Source: Prochlorococcus marinus XMU1419
GTDB lineage: Bacteria > Cyanobacteriota > Cyanobacteriia > PCC-6307 > Cyanobiaceae
Reading direction: 5' to 3'
DNA: 64,000 nucleotides
NCBI RefSeq assembly: GCF_017695955.1
Contig: NZ_JAAORO010000003.1
Location: forward strand, 1-64,000
Both the position numbers and the translations under genes were made by a program. Position 1 is the first letter of the stretch. Each line of letters begins with the position of its first letter. The notes under the pieces are model-generated. The model saw nothing but the letters and a program-made list of their open reading frames with translations, did no database searches and was not told where the DNA came from. Below are positions 30,984-39,194 of this stretch, piece after piece.

Positions 30984-31412
30984 TTATTTATTAATAGTTG
31001 TAGGCAATCCAACCGCAGAGGCAGCAACTACATAAAGAATTGCAGGTTCATTCCCAACATTTTCAACGAAATGTTCATCACCATTATTACTCTCTATTAA
31101 TGATTGCTTTGATGAAAAGTAATTAATAACATCACCTCTTATATGTTTTAATTTACCCTTGGCAAGATAAACAACCATCGGTGCAGGATGAGTGTGAATT
31201 GGCGTTTTTGCCCCAATAGGTATGACAACCTTAAAGAATCTAAGTTCTGCTTGCTTCCATCTAGGGTAAGAAATCTTCTTACCTCCAAGACCTTTTGTAC
31301 TTTGAATAAGTGGTATTACTTCAATTTTTTCTTGTGCTTTGACAATTTCTAAGGGCATAAAAATTGATGCGATTGTTATTGATGAGATTAATAAGTTTCC
31401 AATTTTTTGCAT
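30984..31412 (-). CDS. Secreted cupin-domain protein, 142 aa
   Basis: A signal peptide (MQKIGNLLISSITIASIFMP, cut near KAQ) precedes a cupin barrel. The metal site is formed by PIHTHPAPMVVYLAKGKLKH (His, His, and the Glu position replaced), with a second His in NNGDEHFVENVGNEP. It is probably a periplasmic metal-binding protein or small enzyme. The substrate is unknown. It is followed at some distance by DUF3303 on the same strand. Confidence 0.75.
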   Translation of the reverse strand: MQKIGNLLISSITIASIFMPLEIVKAQEKIEVIPLIQSTKGLGGKKISYPRWKQAELRFFKVVIPIGAKTPIHTHPAPMVVYLAKGKLKHIRGDVINYFSSKQSLIESNNGDEHFVENVGNEPAILYVVAASAVGLPTTINK

Positions 31413-31474
31413 AAACGAATGTGTGACTTAAATATTATTTTAGATCAAGTTTCAAGCTTCTAATCGTTATACTT

Positions 31475-31786
31475 CTAATTCGATGCTTCCGCAATTTCTT
31501 TATGGACTGTTAAAAATTCTCGGTCAGTTAAAACTGGTGTTACTTCAATTTCTACGCCAAAGTTATCAACCCAGATACTGCTCCATTTCCAAATATTCTG
31601 ATGATTTGAAGATTCAACAATTGCCCAACCATTAGCTCCCTCAGGATTTACTACTCGATTAACAACCTTAAAACCATCAAATTCATCGCCTTCACATCCT
31701 CCTTCTACAAAACCAGCAAAAGCTTCTGTCCCTTGCATATGACTTTCTTGATCTGGGAATTGCCAATGAACAATGTATGTTTGCAT
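31475..31786 (-). CDS. DUF3303 family protein, 103 aa
   Basis: MQTYIVHWQFPDQESHMQGT... has the DUF3303 pattern (HWQFP, NGWAIVESSNHQNIWKWSSI, VEVTPVLTDRE-like end). It has about 13 residues more in the middle than the member at 22840. Cytosolic; function unknown. Confidence 0.85.
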   Translation of the reverse strand: MQTYIVHWQFPDQESHMQGTEAFAGFVEGGCEGDEFDGFKVVNRVVNPEGANGWAIVESSNHQNIWKWSSIWVDNFGVEIEVTPVLTDREFLTVHKEIAEASN

Positions 31787-32082
31787 AACTAAAATATTTT
31801 TTTTATTATTATTTATCGAATCTCTAAATTAAACAAAAAATCTTTAAATACAAATTTAAAAAACTATCAACATAAGATCTAAAAAAAAACAAAAAAAAGA
31901 CTCTTGCGAGCCTAGGTGATGGGGACTCCTATCATGACAAATTAAACAGAAACAAACAACCCCATCAATAGGTAATTTTTATTACTTACAAACACCATAT
32001 GTAGTGCTAGGATTTTATAAAGGCTGGGTGATGGGGATTATCCCGCTTTTTGATTGGGGCGAAGCTAACGCCCTTTTTTTTT
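31787..32082. other. Non-coding region with repeat and terminator
   Basis: GGTGATGGGGA occurs at 31915 and 32027 in the same orientation. GGGCG-AAGCTAA-CGCCC followed by ten or more T (about 32055-32082) is a strong hairpin that ends directly at the TTG start of the next gene. A small RNA ending at this terminator is possible. Confidence 0.4.
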
Positions 32083-32083
32083 T
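32056..32083 (+). terminator. GGGCG/CGCCC terminator
   Basis: A five-bp GC stem with a seven-base loop and a T-run of about twelve. It lies at the boundary to the DUF1651 relative, which may therefore be poorly expressed. Confidence 0.65.
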
Positions 32084-32313
32084 TGGAAAAATTCACTTTA
32101 ATCAATAAAAACAGGTCGGGGATTAAAGTATTTGAACCTTTTGAAGATAGTTCAAAGCCCTCTTCCATTATCAATACAATTTTGATTTCTTATGGTCATG
32201 TTTATAAAAGGTTAAGCAAGTCATTCATAAAGTGTTCTAGATTTGAGTCTATCGAAGAAGCTAGAAAAGAATATAAAAAACAATTTAGAAGAAGGATAAG
32301 AAAAAACTTATAA
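32083..32313 (+). CDS. DUF1651 relative, TTG start, 76 aa
   Basis: From TTG at 32083 the text EKFTLINKNRSGIKVFEPFE matches the satellite protein at 10685 almost residue by residue. Nucleotide identity is also high. The C-terminus diverges (KKQFRRRIRKNL) and lacks the GW motif, and the gene starts on the T-run of a terminator. It may be a decaying copy of the element D gene. Confidence 0.5.
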   Translation: MEKFTLINKNRSGIKVFEPFEDSSKPSSIINTILISYGHVYKRLSKSFIKCSRFESIEEARKEYKKQFRRRIRKNL

Positions 32314-32503
32314 ATTCAATAGTTTTTTTAAAAAAATTGTAAGTAGGTACTTTACCTGAAATTTGACACTATTCAAAAATAATTGCTAGAAAAGCCTCAG
32401 AATCGAAGGTTGACCATGAAAAAAACATTTAGAACCAAACAATCTCTATTACCCTTTAAATTTTTCATAATCAAAACTTATTGATAATTGTTATATTTCA
32501 TAA

Positions 32504-32617
32504 ATGTTATTTCCACCTCCTCAAGTTATTTTTGGTCTATTGCTTTTATCTATAGCAGTAGTTCTCATTTGGGATATTAGATACAATCCTTTTGGAGAAG
32601 ACGAAGACGGTATTTAA
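32504..32617 (+). CDS. Single-helix membrane protein, 37 aa
   Basis: MLFPPPQVIFGLLLLSIAVV continues into LIWDIRYNPFGEDEDGI: one helix and an acidic tail. Start and stop are clear and the layout is that of a small membrane subunit. Family not recognised. Confidence 0.5.
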   Translation: MLFPPPQVIFGLLLLSIAVVLIWDIRYNPFGEDEDGI

Positions 32618-32620
32618 TCT

Positions 32621-32737
32621 TTAGCCAGGAAGCTGGTTTGTTGGTGGTGCGTGAAATCGCCTTTTCTTTCTTTTGAGTCTTTTGTAGGCGACTAAAGAGC
32701 CTAAAAATAACAATGTAATAGCTATTGAGTTAATCAT
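32621..32737 (-). CDS. Single-helix membrane protein, 38 aa
   Basis: MINSIAITLLFLGSLVAYKR is one helix followed by a strongly basic tail (KRKKRRFHAPPTN). It is convergent with the previous gene, with stops three bases apart. Family not recognised. Confidence 0.45.
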   Translation of the reverse strand: MINSIAITLLFLGSLVAYKRLKRKKRRFHAPPTNQLPG

Positions 32738-32915
32738 ATCAAGTAGTTTTATATATATAAAAACAAATATGTTCTAAATATCAATGATTTAGTTATTTTT
32801 TCAAAAAGTGACTAATTATGAACTAATTTTTAATTCAAACTTTAACAATAGGTACCCTAAATAACCAAGAAAAAGCTTATCTGAGCAAAAGTAACTTCTA
32901 CGCAATAAGAATAAA

Positions 32916-33020
32916 TCACTTTTTCTTATTTCTCGTTTGATATTGCAGAGCAGCTTTTAGGTGTTGTACTTCTTTTTCTAAAGTCTCAATTCTTTTTTCT
33001 AGTTCTTCATTAGTTGCCAT
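32916..33020 (-). CDS. Coiled-coil micropeptide, 34 aa
   Basis: MATNEELEKRIETLEKEVQH... has leucines in heptad spacing and forms an obvious short coiled coil (SlyX-like). It could mediate oligomerisation. Support is the regular heptads and the clear start. Confidence 0.5.
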   Translation of the reverse strand: MATNEELEKRIETLEKEVQHLKAALQYQTRNKKK

Positions 33021-33165
33021 ATTTTTAAAAGATAAATTCCTTGATATTTATAATATTAAATAAGTGACTTGTTACCCATGGCAACCTTCAAATGAGTATT
33101 AGAGCCTATTGATGGGCATAATTTCTCTAGATAAATTATGCAGAGTATAAATTTAGGGGAAATTT

Positions 33166-33309
33166 ATGAGTGGAGATTATGAGACACTAGAAATCAATCA
33201 ACCCAAAATTACATATTTTCAGAAAAGATCCGAAAATAATACAGAATGGTTAGATGAATTAATCAACCAAATTGAAAATATGAAAAACAATATATCCAAA
33301 TCTGCTTAA
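33166..33309 (+). CDS. Small hypothetical protein, 47 aa
   Basis: AGGGGAAATTT before ATG (33166) is a good ribosome-binding site. The product MSGDYETLEINQPKITYFQK... is soluble and helical at the end. Its TAA shares a base with the next ATG, so the two genes are coupled. Confidence 0.55.
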   Translation: MSGDYETLEINQPKITYFQKRSENNTEWLDELINQIENMKNNISKSA

Positions 33310-33425
33310 TGACAGAAAAAGAGTTGAAGGAATTAGAGAAATTTGCGAAAGAAAATGGATACAATGACGAGTTAAAAGATATATATTTAAGGGAAGTTAT
33401 TGACAGAAATAAAGAATACGAATGA
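33309..33425 (+). CDS. Small hypothetical protein, 38 aa
   Basis: MTEKELKELEKFAKENGYND... is highly charged and helical. It begins in the TAATG overlap with the previous gene and ends overlapping the start of the pseudogene at 33422. The tight packing suggests one transcript. Confidence 0.5.
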   Translation: MTEKELKELEKFAKENGYNDELKDIYLREVIDRNKEYE

Positions 33426-33651
33426 GATCTAATTTTCGACCAAATATTCGACTTGCTACAAACATTCTTTTAGTTGTTGGTACTTTTGCAATTGCTTTAA
33501 AGATTACTCCAATAGCCAAGGTATTTAAGGAAAAAATTTATGTATTAAATATTTAAAACATCAAATAGATCGAGACAAACTTATCAAAAGACTAAAAATA
33601 GTTAAACAAGCAAACCCATCTAGTATTTGTGACACTATCCTCAAAAGTTAA
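33422..33651 (+). pseudogene. Frameshifted copy of the 76-aa element C gene
   Basis: The text MRSNFRPNIRLATNILLVVG matches the protein at 6001. One base is missing near 33535 (GAAAAAATTTATG against GAGAAAAATCTTTG), after which the frame stops at TAA. The matching C-terminal part continues in another frame to 33651. It stands directly before DUF3721, where the intact cassette has MauE-like and DUF411 genes. Confidence 0.8.
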
Positions 33652-33653
33652 AA

Positions 33654-33875
33654 ATGCGTATTATTCATAGAAATTTTAAATTTTTTATTTTTTTATTTTT
33701 CTTATCTCTAAATTTCAATAATTATTCTCTTGCACATATGAGGGGTACATTTCTTTCTGAGGAGAAAGCTGAAAAAAGGGCTTTAGAACTTGGTTGCGAA
33801 GGAATACATAAGAATCAAGATAAATGGATGCCATGCAAAAACGAAAAAGAATTACACATATATTTGATGAAATAG
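33654..33875 (+). CDS. DUF3721 secreted small protein, island copy
   Basis: The protein has 73 residues with a signal peptide (FFIFLFFLSLNFNNYSLA) and the family motif LGCEGIHKNQDKWMPC. It is close to the element C copy at 7283, in the same order relative to its neighbours. It appears intact. Confidence 0.8.
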   Translation: MRIIHRNFKFFIFLFFLSLNFNNYSLAHMRGTFLSEEKAEKRALELGCEGIHKNQDKWMPCKNEKELHIYLMK

Positions 33876-34130
33876 ATGGAAAAATTAAAAACAAATCAAA
33901 GAAAAATTCACAGAAAAATAACCGCAATTTCAGCAATCCCCTTACTAATTACTATTGTATCTGGGACTATTTATAGTATTCTTCAACCATTAGGAGTAGA
34001 TGCTTTTTGGTTAATAAAATGGCATACGGGTAATTTTGGCATTATTAATTTGCAACCTTTTTACTCGATATTTCTTGGTATAGCTTCAATAATCTCAATA
34101 CTATCAGGCGTTAAACTATTACAAAAATAA
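33876..34130 (+). CDS. PepSY-associated-type membrane protein, island copy
   Basis: The protein has 84 residues, nearly identical in pattern to the protein at 7505 (KIHRKITAISAIPLLITIVS, FWLIKWHTGNFG). It follows DUF3721 with no gap, as in element C. It appears intact. Confidence 0.6.
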   Translation: MEKLKTNQRKIHRKITAISAIPLLITIVSGTIYSILQPLGVDAFWLIKWHTGNFGIINLQPFYSIFLGIASIISILSGVKLLQK

Positions 34131-34164
34131 TCTTAGATATATTCTAAGCCAAGCCAAAATCTAA

Positions 34165-34362
34165 CTAATTAATACTATTTGCGCCCCCACTTACTAAGAA
34201 AATTATCGCTCCTAGTGCCATTGTTGCTACACCCATATAAGGATATTTCTTAATTCTTGATTTAGTAATTGGAAGCCATGAAAGGTATCTATCAGATTTA
34301 TTTAATTCATTTTTTTGTCTAGGTGGCAATCCTAATTCTTCTCTTCTTTTAGCTTCGCCCAT
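34165..34362 (-). CDS. DUF2839 family protein, 65 aa
   Basis: The sequence starts MGEAKRREELGLPPRQKN, the DUF2839 signature, and ends with one helix (MGVATMALGAIIFLVSGG). This family is restricted to cyanobacteria; the function is unknown. A second member lies at 36564. Confidence 0.85.
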   Translation of the reverse strand: MGEAKRREELGLPPRQKNELNKSDRYLSWLPITKSRIKKYPYMGVATMALGAIIFLVSGGANSIN

Positions 34363-34468
34363 AATCTTGAATTTGTTTATGTATCAATATTAAAAATTAT
34401 GTTCTACACCTGCGAGTTAACTTTATTAAAAACAGAGGTCCTTTGTAGATAAACAAATTATTTAAAAT

Positions 34469-34615
34469 TTATTTAGCCTTCTTTAAATATAGATTCTTTG
34501 TATTTGCCTGATCTGATGTAAATAATAAAATTAAGATAGTTCCAACTAGAAATGAAAAAATCATTGTCAAACCAACAACTTCAACCATTTCACTAGGCAG
34601 ATAATTTAGAAACAT
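34469..34615 (-). CDS. Single-helix membrane protein, 48 aa
   Basis: MFLNYLPSEMVEVVGLTMIF leads through one helix (SFLVGTILILLFTS) to a basic tail (KNLYLKKAK). The layout resembles small thylakoid proteins. Family not recognised. Confidence 0.5.
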   Translation of the reverse strand: MFLNYLPSEMVEVVGLTMIFSFLVGTILILLFTSDQANTKNLYLKKAK

Positions 34616-34800
34616 TAATGAATAGATCTCTTATCTTAAACTTAGCAATTGTATTTTTTATGTAAAGTAAGTATTCCTCCTTAAATTTCGAAAAGAAATT
34701 TCAGAGACTTTTTAATCTTTATTTATTTTTATTTGATTTATTTTTATTTGATTTATTTTTATTTGCGGTATAAATTTAGTTCTAGCCGATCACAATTTTC

Positions 34801-35091
34801 TTACTTAGCAATTCCTATTTTCTTAAGCAATTTCAGGTAAGGCAAGGCCCAATTACCAAAGGTAAAAGAGATTGTCGTATTTTTTGTAGTTGGAAATAAT
34901 GTTTTAGAACATGTAGAGGCTAATTTAGAAAATATCTTAGTAATTTCTACTTCTAGATTATCCATATACATTTTTTTTTGAACTCCTCGATCTTTCTTTT
35001 GGGGGAAATAATTTTCTATAAACCATAAAACTTGTTCTAAATTTGATTTATTGGGTGCGGTTTTAATTTTTTTATTTTTCTTTTTAAACAT
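34801..35091 (-). CDS. Hypothetical protein, 96 aa
   Basis: A basic soluble protein (MFKKKNKKIKTAPNKSNLEQ...) with a helical N-terminal half and a C-terminal TFGNWALPYLKLLKKIG segment. There is no signal peptide. Function and family are unknown. Confidence 0.5.
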   Translation of the reverse strand: MFKKKNKKIKTAPNKSNLEQVLWFIENYFPQKKDRGVQKKMYMDNLEVEITKIFSKLASTCSKTLFPTTKNTTISFTFGNWALPYLKLLKKIGIAK

Positions 35092-35275
35092 ATTTACCTC
35101 TTAATTACTGAATTAAATTTGCCATTTATATAATTTAAATCAATAGCAAAAGCATCAAAATTATGTTCTTTTTAGTAATCGATAATCGAAAAAATTAATA
35201 ATTACATTATTTTTATAAAAATAAAAAAAGAGAGGGATAAACCCCCCTCTCAATTAATCAGCTTCAAAAAAGAAT

Positions 35276-35446
35276 TTAATTTTTTGAGTCTTTCAATTTC
35301 ATTTCTTTTTGTGTTTTTCTGATTCTTTCTTCAAAGACGGATCTTCTGTATGGAGTAACTTCTCCACTTTTAGTAGCCAAAAGTTGGGCTTCATATAGCC
35401 TATTGGCTCTTTTGATTTTTTCTCTTATTTGTAAGAGGTTATTCAT
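35276..35446 (-). CDS. Small hypothetical protein, 56 aa
   Basis: MNNLLQIREKIKRANRLYEA... is helical and charged, with a TPYRRSVFEERIRKTQKEMK end. It is cytosolic. A clean start and strongly protein-like text support it. Confidence 0.55.
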   Translation of the reverse strand: MNNLLQIREKIKRANRLYEAQLLATKSGEVTPYRRSVFEERIRKTQKEMKLKDSKN

Positions 35447-35635
35447 GATCTTTTGCAGTTAATGAGAATCCCGTTCCCTACTCCCATTTCATGCGTCCAG
35501 AGATATAAACTTGGATGAACGTAAGTGAACAATAACATCTTTAAAAAAATTCTGCGAGAGTAATTTTTACTAAATTTTTCTCAAAAAAATAAATATTGAA
35601 TAGATAGTATAAACAAGGATTTAATATTTCCTAAA

Positions 35636-35914
35636 TTAGGATAAGAAAATTGTTTGCGACCCATCATTATTATCCTGAATCACTATTTTTTTATTAGGGA
35701 AAATGTCTGATAATATTCTTTTCAAATTTGAATTATCTGAAGGAATTATATTACTTATGTTTTTTGAATTAATTTTCCAATTTTCATCTACAAATAGTTC
35801 TTTATCATCACTATTTTTTTTTACGATAGAGGTCTTATTTAGAATCTTAAGTAATAATTCAGAATCACAATCTCTAAATTCTTTAAGACTTTCTTTGTAA
35901 TATTCAATCATCAT
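35636..35914 (-). CDS. Hypothetical protein, 92 aa
   Basis: An acidic soluble protein (MMIEYYKESLKEFRDCDSEL...) with a short strand-rich end (NKKIVIQDNNDGSQTIFLS). No signal or membrane segment. Family not recognised. Confidence 0.5.
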   Translation of the reverse strand: MMIEYYKESLKEFRDCDSELLLKILNKTSIVKKNSDDKELFVDENWKINSKNISNIIPSDNSNLKRILSDIFPNKKIVIQDNNDGSQTIFLS

Positions 35915-36136
35915 TTAGAAATCTAATATTTCAAAATTTTGCTAAAAAAATTCGAGAAATACAAGGTATTAATTACCTAAAATTTCGTTTAGAACAAAAA
36001 TTTTATGATGAAATTAAATTTATTTTTCTGTATAAAACTTAATTGCAAATAGCTAAAAAATAATATTTAAAAAGATGAATTAATCATTTACACCATTTAT
36101 TTTCTTGATAAGTTGCGAAAAAGAGATTAAGGGAAA

Positions 36137-36268
36137 ATGCCAAGAGTAATTAACAAAAAAATTAGACTTTTAAGGTGGTTAAACTCAGGCATGATAATAC
36201 CATTTATTTTTATGGCTGCATCATCATCTATCATTCTTTACGGTGTTTTATTTTTTTTAATAAAATAG
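36137..36268 (+). CDS. Single-helix membrane protein, 43 aa
   Basis: A basic head (MPRVINKKIRLLRWLNSG) and one long helix (MIIPFIFMAASSSIILYGVL). AGGG lies six bases before ATG. Family not recognised. Confidence 0.5.
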   Translation: MPRVINKKIRLLRWLNSGMIIPFIFMAASSSIILYGVLFFLIK

Positions 36269-36277
36269 TATTCTAAT

Positions 36278-36412
36278 CTAAGCCGCTAAGTTTTCCTCGG
36301 ATTTAGACATAATTATTGCAGCTTTTTTTAATAAACTAACGACTTCTTTTCTTCCAATTGCATTATCAGCTTGACGCATAATTTCAACATATTTTTTATT
36401 TATTTTTTTCAT
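36278..36412 (-). CDS. Small hypothetical protein, 44 aa
   Basis: MKKINKKYVEIMRQADNAIG... is basic and helical, ending SKSEENLAA. It is convergent with the previous gene, with stops nine bases apart. Soluble; family not recognised. Confidence 0.5.
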   Translation of the reverse strand: MKKINKKYVEIMRQADNAIGRKEVVSLLKKAAIIMSKSEENLAA

Positions 36413-36563
36413 GAAAAGTATTAATTTAATCCAAAATTACAACATTACGAGATGGTGTCAATCTTATAAAAGTAACTTATATTTGCTCGATAATTAATTG
36501 AAAAAAATAAAGTAATTCATTTTGAAGTCCTTTAAGTATTTTTAAATTGGATAATCTTCATAA

Positions 36564-36779
36564 TCAGCCAATATTAAAGGATTTAAAAACAAAAAATAAT
36601 CCTCCTATAAGTATCAATATTGCAGCTCCATAAAAGAGAAAAGGTATTATAGGGTATTTATATAATGTGGATCTAACTTTTTGTTGTATAGCTTTTTTAT
36701 CAAGTGCAGGCAACTTTATATCTTCGGTTTTTTCTCTAGGCGGAAGACCTAAATTTTTTCTTCTCTTTGCTTCTCCCAT
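36564..36779 (-). CDS. DUF2839 family protein, 71 aa
   Basis: I start at ATG 36779, which restores the family N-terminus MGEAKRRKNLGLPPREK; the longer frame adds nine residues. One helix near the end (FLFYGAAILILIGGLFFVF). It follows the gene at 36788 on the same strand, eight bases after its stop. Confidence 0.8.
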   Translation of the reverse strand: MGEAKRRKNLGLPPREKTEDIKLPALDKKAIQQKVRSTLYKYPIIPFLFYGAAILILIGGLFFVFKSFNIG

Positions 36780-36787
36780 AATTAATA

Positions 36788-37012
36788 CTAAGGTATTTTC
36801 ATACATTTTAAATAATTATTATCAGCTATATCTAAAATTTTACCCCATTCTTCGGAAGATGTTTCCAAAGGATTTTTAAAATCCTTTTTAAATTTAAGCG
36901 TACATCTTTTCTCTATATTTTCGGGAGAATTAAAATTTCTTAAAAAAGTAATACTCAAAAACGATAATGATGAAAAAACTATTATTAATTTAGCAAGTCT
37001 AAAACTATTCAT
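36788..37012 (-). CDS. Small anchored/secreted protein, 74 aa
   Basis: AGGA precedes ATG (37012). One N-terminal helix (LAKLIIVFSSLSFLSITFL) and a soluble part with two Cys (EKRCTLKFKK...NYLKCMKIP). This is the same anchor-plus-Cys-pair layout as 23841 and 26658. It forms a pair with the DUF2839 gene. Confidence 0.55.
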   Translation of the reverse strand: MNSFRLAKLIIVFSSLSFLSITFLRNFNSPENIEKRCTLKFKKDFKNPLETSSEEWGKILDIADNNYLKCMKIP

Positions 37013-37094
37013 TCCTTAGATGTTATTTCCTTATAAATAAATAAGTTACTTTTTGGTTTTATAATTAATCTAATCTATTAAAATTAATTATCAA

Positions 37095-37292
37095 ATGATA
37101 AATTCTGTAAATTTAAAACATTTGCCTATTCAGGATTTGGTTGTTTCAGGCTTAATAATAATTATTATGTCGACAATTATTGCCAATATTTATGACCCAT
37201 TTTTAGCAATACTTTATGCATTTGGAAATATACTTACTCTAACTTTTTTGAGTTGGTTATACCAAGAAACTTGGAGTGATCCAAAGAAATAA
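37095..37292 (+). CDS. Small membrane protein, 65 aa
   Basis: Two hydrophobic segments, LVVSGLIIIIMSTIIANIYD and FLAILYAFGNILTLTFLSWL, and a short polar end. It probably spans the membrane twice. Family not recognised. Confidence 0.55.
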   Translation: MINSVNLKHLPIQDLVVSGLIIIIMSTIIANIYDPFLAILYAFGNILTLTFLSWLYQETWSDPKK

Positions 37293-37321
37293 ATCAAATT
37301 CGGAAAAAGATAAATAAAAAA

Positions 37322-37435
37322 CTACTTCTGTATTTTTAACTTTGAAGAATACTTTAAATTAACAATATAAGTAGCAACTAGAGATAGTATCAAAAAAAAT
37401 AATAAGCTTTCCAAGGTAGATTGAGGCATAACCAT
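37322..37435 (-). CDS. Possible single-helix protein, 37 aa
   Basis: MVMPQSTLESLLFFLILSLV continues into ATYIVNLKYSSKLKIQK: one helix and a basic tail. It is the only gene-like frame in the spacer 37293-37515. Confidence 0.4.
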   Translation of the reverse strand: MVMPQSTLESLLFFLILSLVATYIVNLKYSSKLKIQK

Positions 37436-37515
37436 GTGTAGTACCAAAAATGATATATCTTTAGAGAAACGAATTCTGAAGAAAAATCAACCCTTAATTA
37501 TTTTTTTTTTTCAAA

Positions 37516-38820
37516 TTAATAATTCCCAATCCCAAAAAATGAATTTGCAATAAACAATAAACTAAACAATATTAAGAAAATTAATCCTATCCAACTTATC
37601 GTTTTTAGAAATAATCCATATCTATTTTTAATTGGTACTAATTTGCTATTTATAGTATCCATTGCCATCCATGCAAATAAAGGGGCGGTTAGGAAACTTC
37701 CAGTCATTGCAGTAAATACAAAATCTTTTACCCCTACACCTCCAGACCTTGCAATCAGCAATGCTATTAACGATGCAAAGATATGTACAATCATCCAAAG
37801 TTGAAATCTATTTCGCTCTGCCTTGGAATCCATATGTCCAAAATCAGTTCCTCTCAATAAACCTTGAATAGCAGAAATACTTCTTGGATATGCATCCAGA
37901 CAAGTAATTGTGGTACTAAACATTGCGGCAAATGCTGCAGGTATAATGATCCATTTAGACCAATTGCCAATGGATTTAGTGTAAAGGAGTATTAATTTTT
38001 GAGCAAAGGAGACTCCACTGCCAGAAAGCATTCCATCGCCGGTACCATACATTGTTATGGCTCCAAGAGTGAGGAAGAAAATAGCAGTAACAACAGTTAT
38101 TACGTAACCGAGATTAAAATCAAATTCTGCTTCACTAATATTTGGATTATAGTTTGTATCTTTTGCTCTAGAAAACATCCATAAAGAAGGCCAAACACAT
38201 AACTCTACTGGGCAAGGCATCCATCCCATTAGAGGGATCAAAAAAGCTAAATTTGTTAACTTCCATGGGCTGATTTCTGGTTCAAAAAAACTCATATTTA
38301 GAGACTCATTTATTGAACCTTTAAGTAAAAGCGATAAAACTGCAAATAATGTTAAAAAAGTTAGAAGAGATACTAAAAATTTTGAAATCCTATCAAGGGC
38401 TTTATATTTACCAAGAATTAATATCATTCCAGAAACAACAAGGATCCCTATAGACAAATCCATGGCTGGATAAGCTGAGAAAAAGGGGATATTAGTTAAA
38501 AGGACACCTGAGACAAAACTTACAGCCGCTATTGTGAAAGTACCTGTAATTAGGCTAACTATTAGAAATAAAGGGAGATATGAAGAATTCCGCTCTTTGA
38601 AACCTTCTAATAATGATTTACCAGTAGATGCTGTAAATCTAGTCCCAACCAACAAGAATGGATATTTTAAAAGATTAGTAAGAAGGATTAGGCCAACTAA
38701 AGAAAATCCAAACCTTGCACCAGCAGTAGTTGATGACAATAAATGAGAACCCCCAATAGCCGCCCCAGCCAACAAGATGCCTGGACCTAAACTTTTTTGT
38801 ATTCCTTTTGTTAAATTCAT
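37516..38820 (-). CDS. NRAMP-related membrane transporter
   Basis: I take ATG at 38820; a TTG four codons upstream is possible. The protein has 434 residues and about eleven helices. The N-terminus (LGPGILLAGAAIGGSHLLSS) and the later ACDPAGF-like region place it in the NRAMP superfamily. The metal-binding DPGN of helix 1 is replaced by AIGGSH, and the MPH of helix 6 by WMPCPVELC. True Mn/Fe transport is therefore doubtful; it belongs to a divergent branch with unknown substrate. It is a single-gene unit. Confidence 0.75.
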   Translation of the reverse strand: MNLTKGIQKSLGPGILLAGAAIGGSHLLSSTTAGARFGFSLVGLILLTNLLKYPFLLVGTRFTASTGKSLLEGFKERNSSYLPLFLIVSLITGTFTIAAVSFVSGVLLTNIPFFSAYPAMDLSIGILVVSGMILILGKYKALDRISKFLVSLLTFLTLFAVLSLLLKGSINESLNMSFFEPEISPWKLTNLAFLIPLMGWMPCPVELCVWPSLWMFSRAKDTNYNPNISEAEFDFNLGYVITVVTAIFFLTLGAITMYGTGDGMLSGSGVSFAQKLILLYTKSIGNWSKWIIIPAAFAAMFSTTITCLDAYPRSISAIQGLLRGTDFGHMDSKAERNRFQLWMIVHIFASLIALLIARSGGVGVKDFVFTAMTGSFLTAPLFAWMAMDTINSKLVPIKNRYGLFLKTISWIGLIFLILFSLLFIANSFFGIGNY

Positions 38821-38842
38821 GTCATTAATCAAATGATTTAAT

Positions 38843-38959
38843 TTAATTCAATCTTTGAGCCCTTCTAAATTTATTTTTTAATACTCTTTTTTTAAACGCA
38901 AAATTAGATAATGAGTAAAAAATAAAAAGTATAACTATTAATCCTATTCGGACTTTCAT
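38843..38959 (-). CDS. Possible micropeptide, 38 aa, one helix
   Basis: GGAGATATCTT before ATG (38959) is a good ribosome-binding site. MKVRIGLIVILFIFYSLSNF is one helix with a basic tail (KKRVLKNKFRRAQRLN). Family not recognised. Confidence 0.45.
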   Translation of the reverse strand: MKVRIGLIVILFIFYSLSNFAFKKRVLKNKFRRAQRLN

Positions 38960-38986
38960 AAGATATCTCCTTCAAATATGCTTTTA

Positions 38987-39103
38987 TCAGAAATTTATTT
39001 TGTATTCAACCTCTTTTCTCCATAAGATCCTCAAAAACCTATCTAAAACATCTAAATCCTTTTTTTCAAAACTTTTTATTTTCTTTTTATTTTGTTTTTG
39101 CAT
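38987..39103 (-). CDS. Possible small basic protein, 38 aa
   Basis: MQKQNKKKIKSFEKKDLDVL... is lysine-rich and helical, ending LRILWRKEVEYKINF. It lies 27 bases upstream of the previous micropeptide on the same strand. Weak support. Confidence 0.35.
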   Translation of the reverse strand: MQKQNKKKIKSFEKKDLDVLDRFLRILWRKEVEYKINF

Positions 39104-39194
39104 AAATTATTACTCACGTACTATAACTTTAAACTGAGCTAAAAAAAACACAATAAGCAAAACTTCTTAAAACTCAACGTAGTTTGGATTGATT

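Noticed and set aside
33715-33936. A 73-aa minus-strand frame
   Set aside because: It is antisense to the DUF3721 gene, whose signal peptide and motif are clear.
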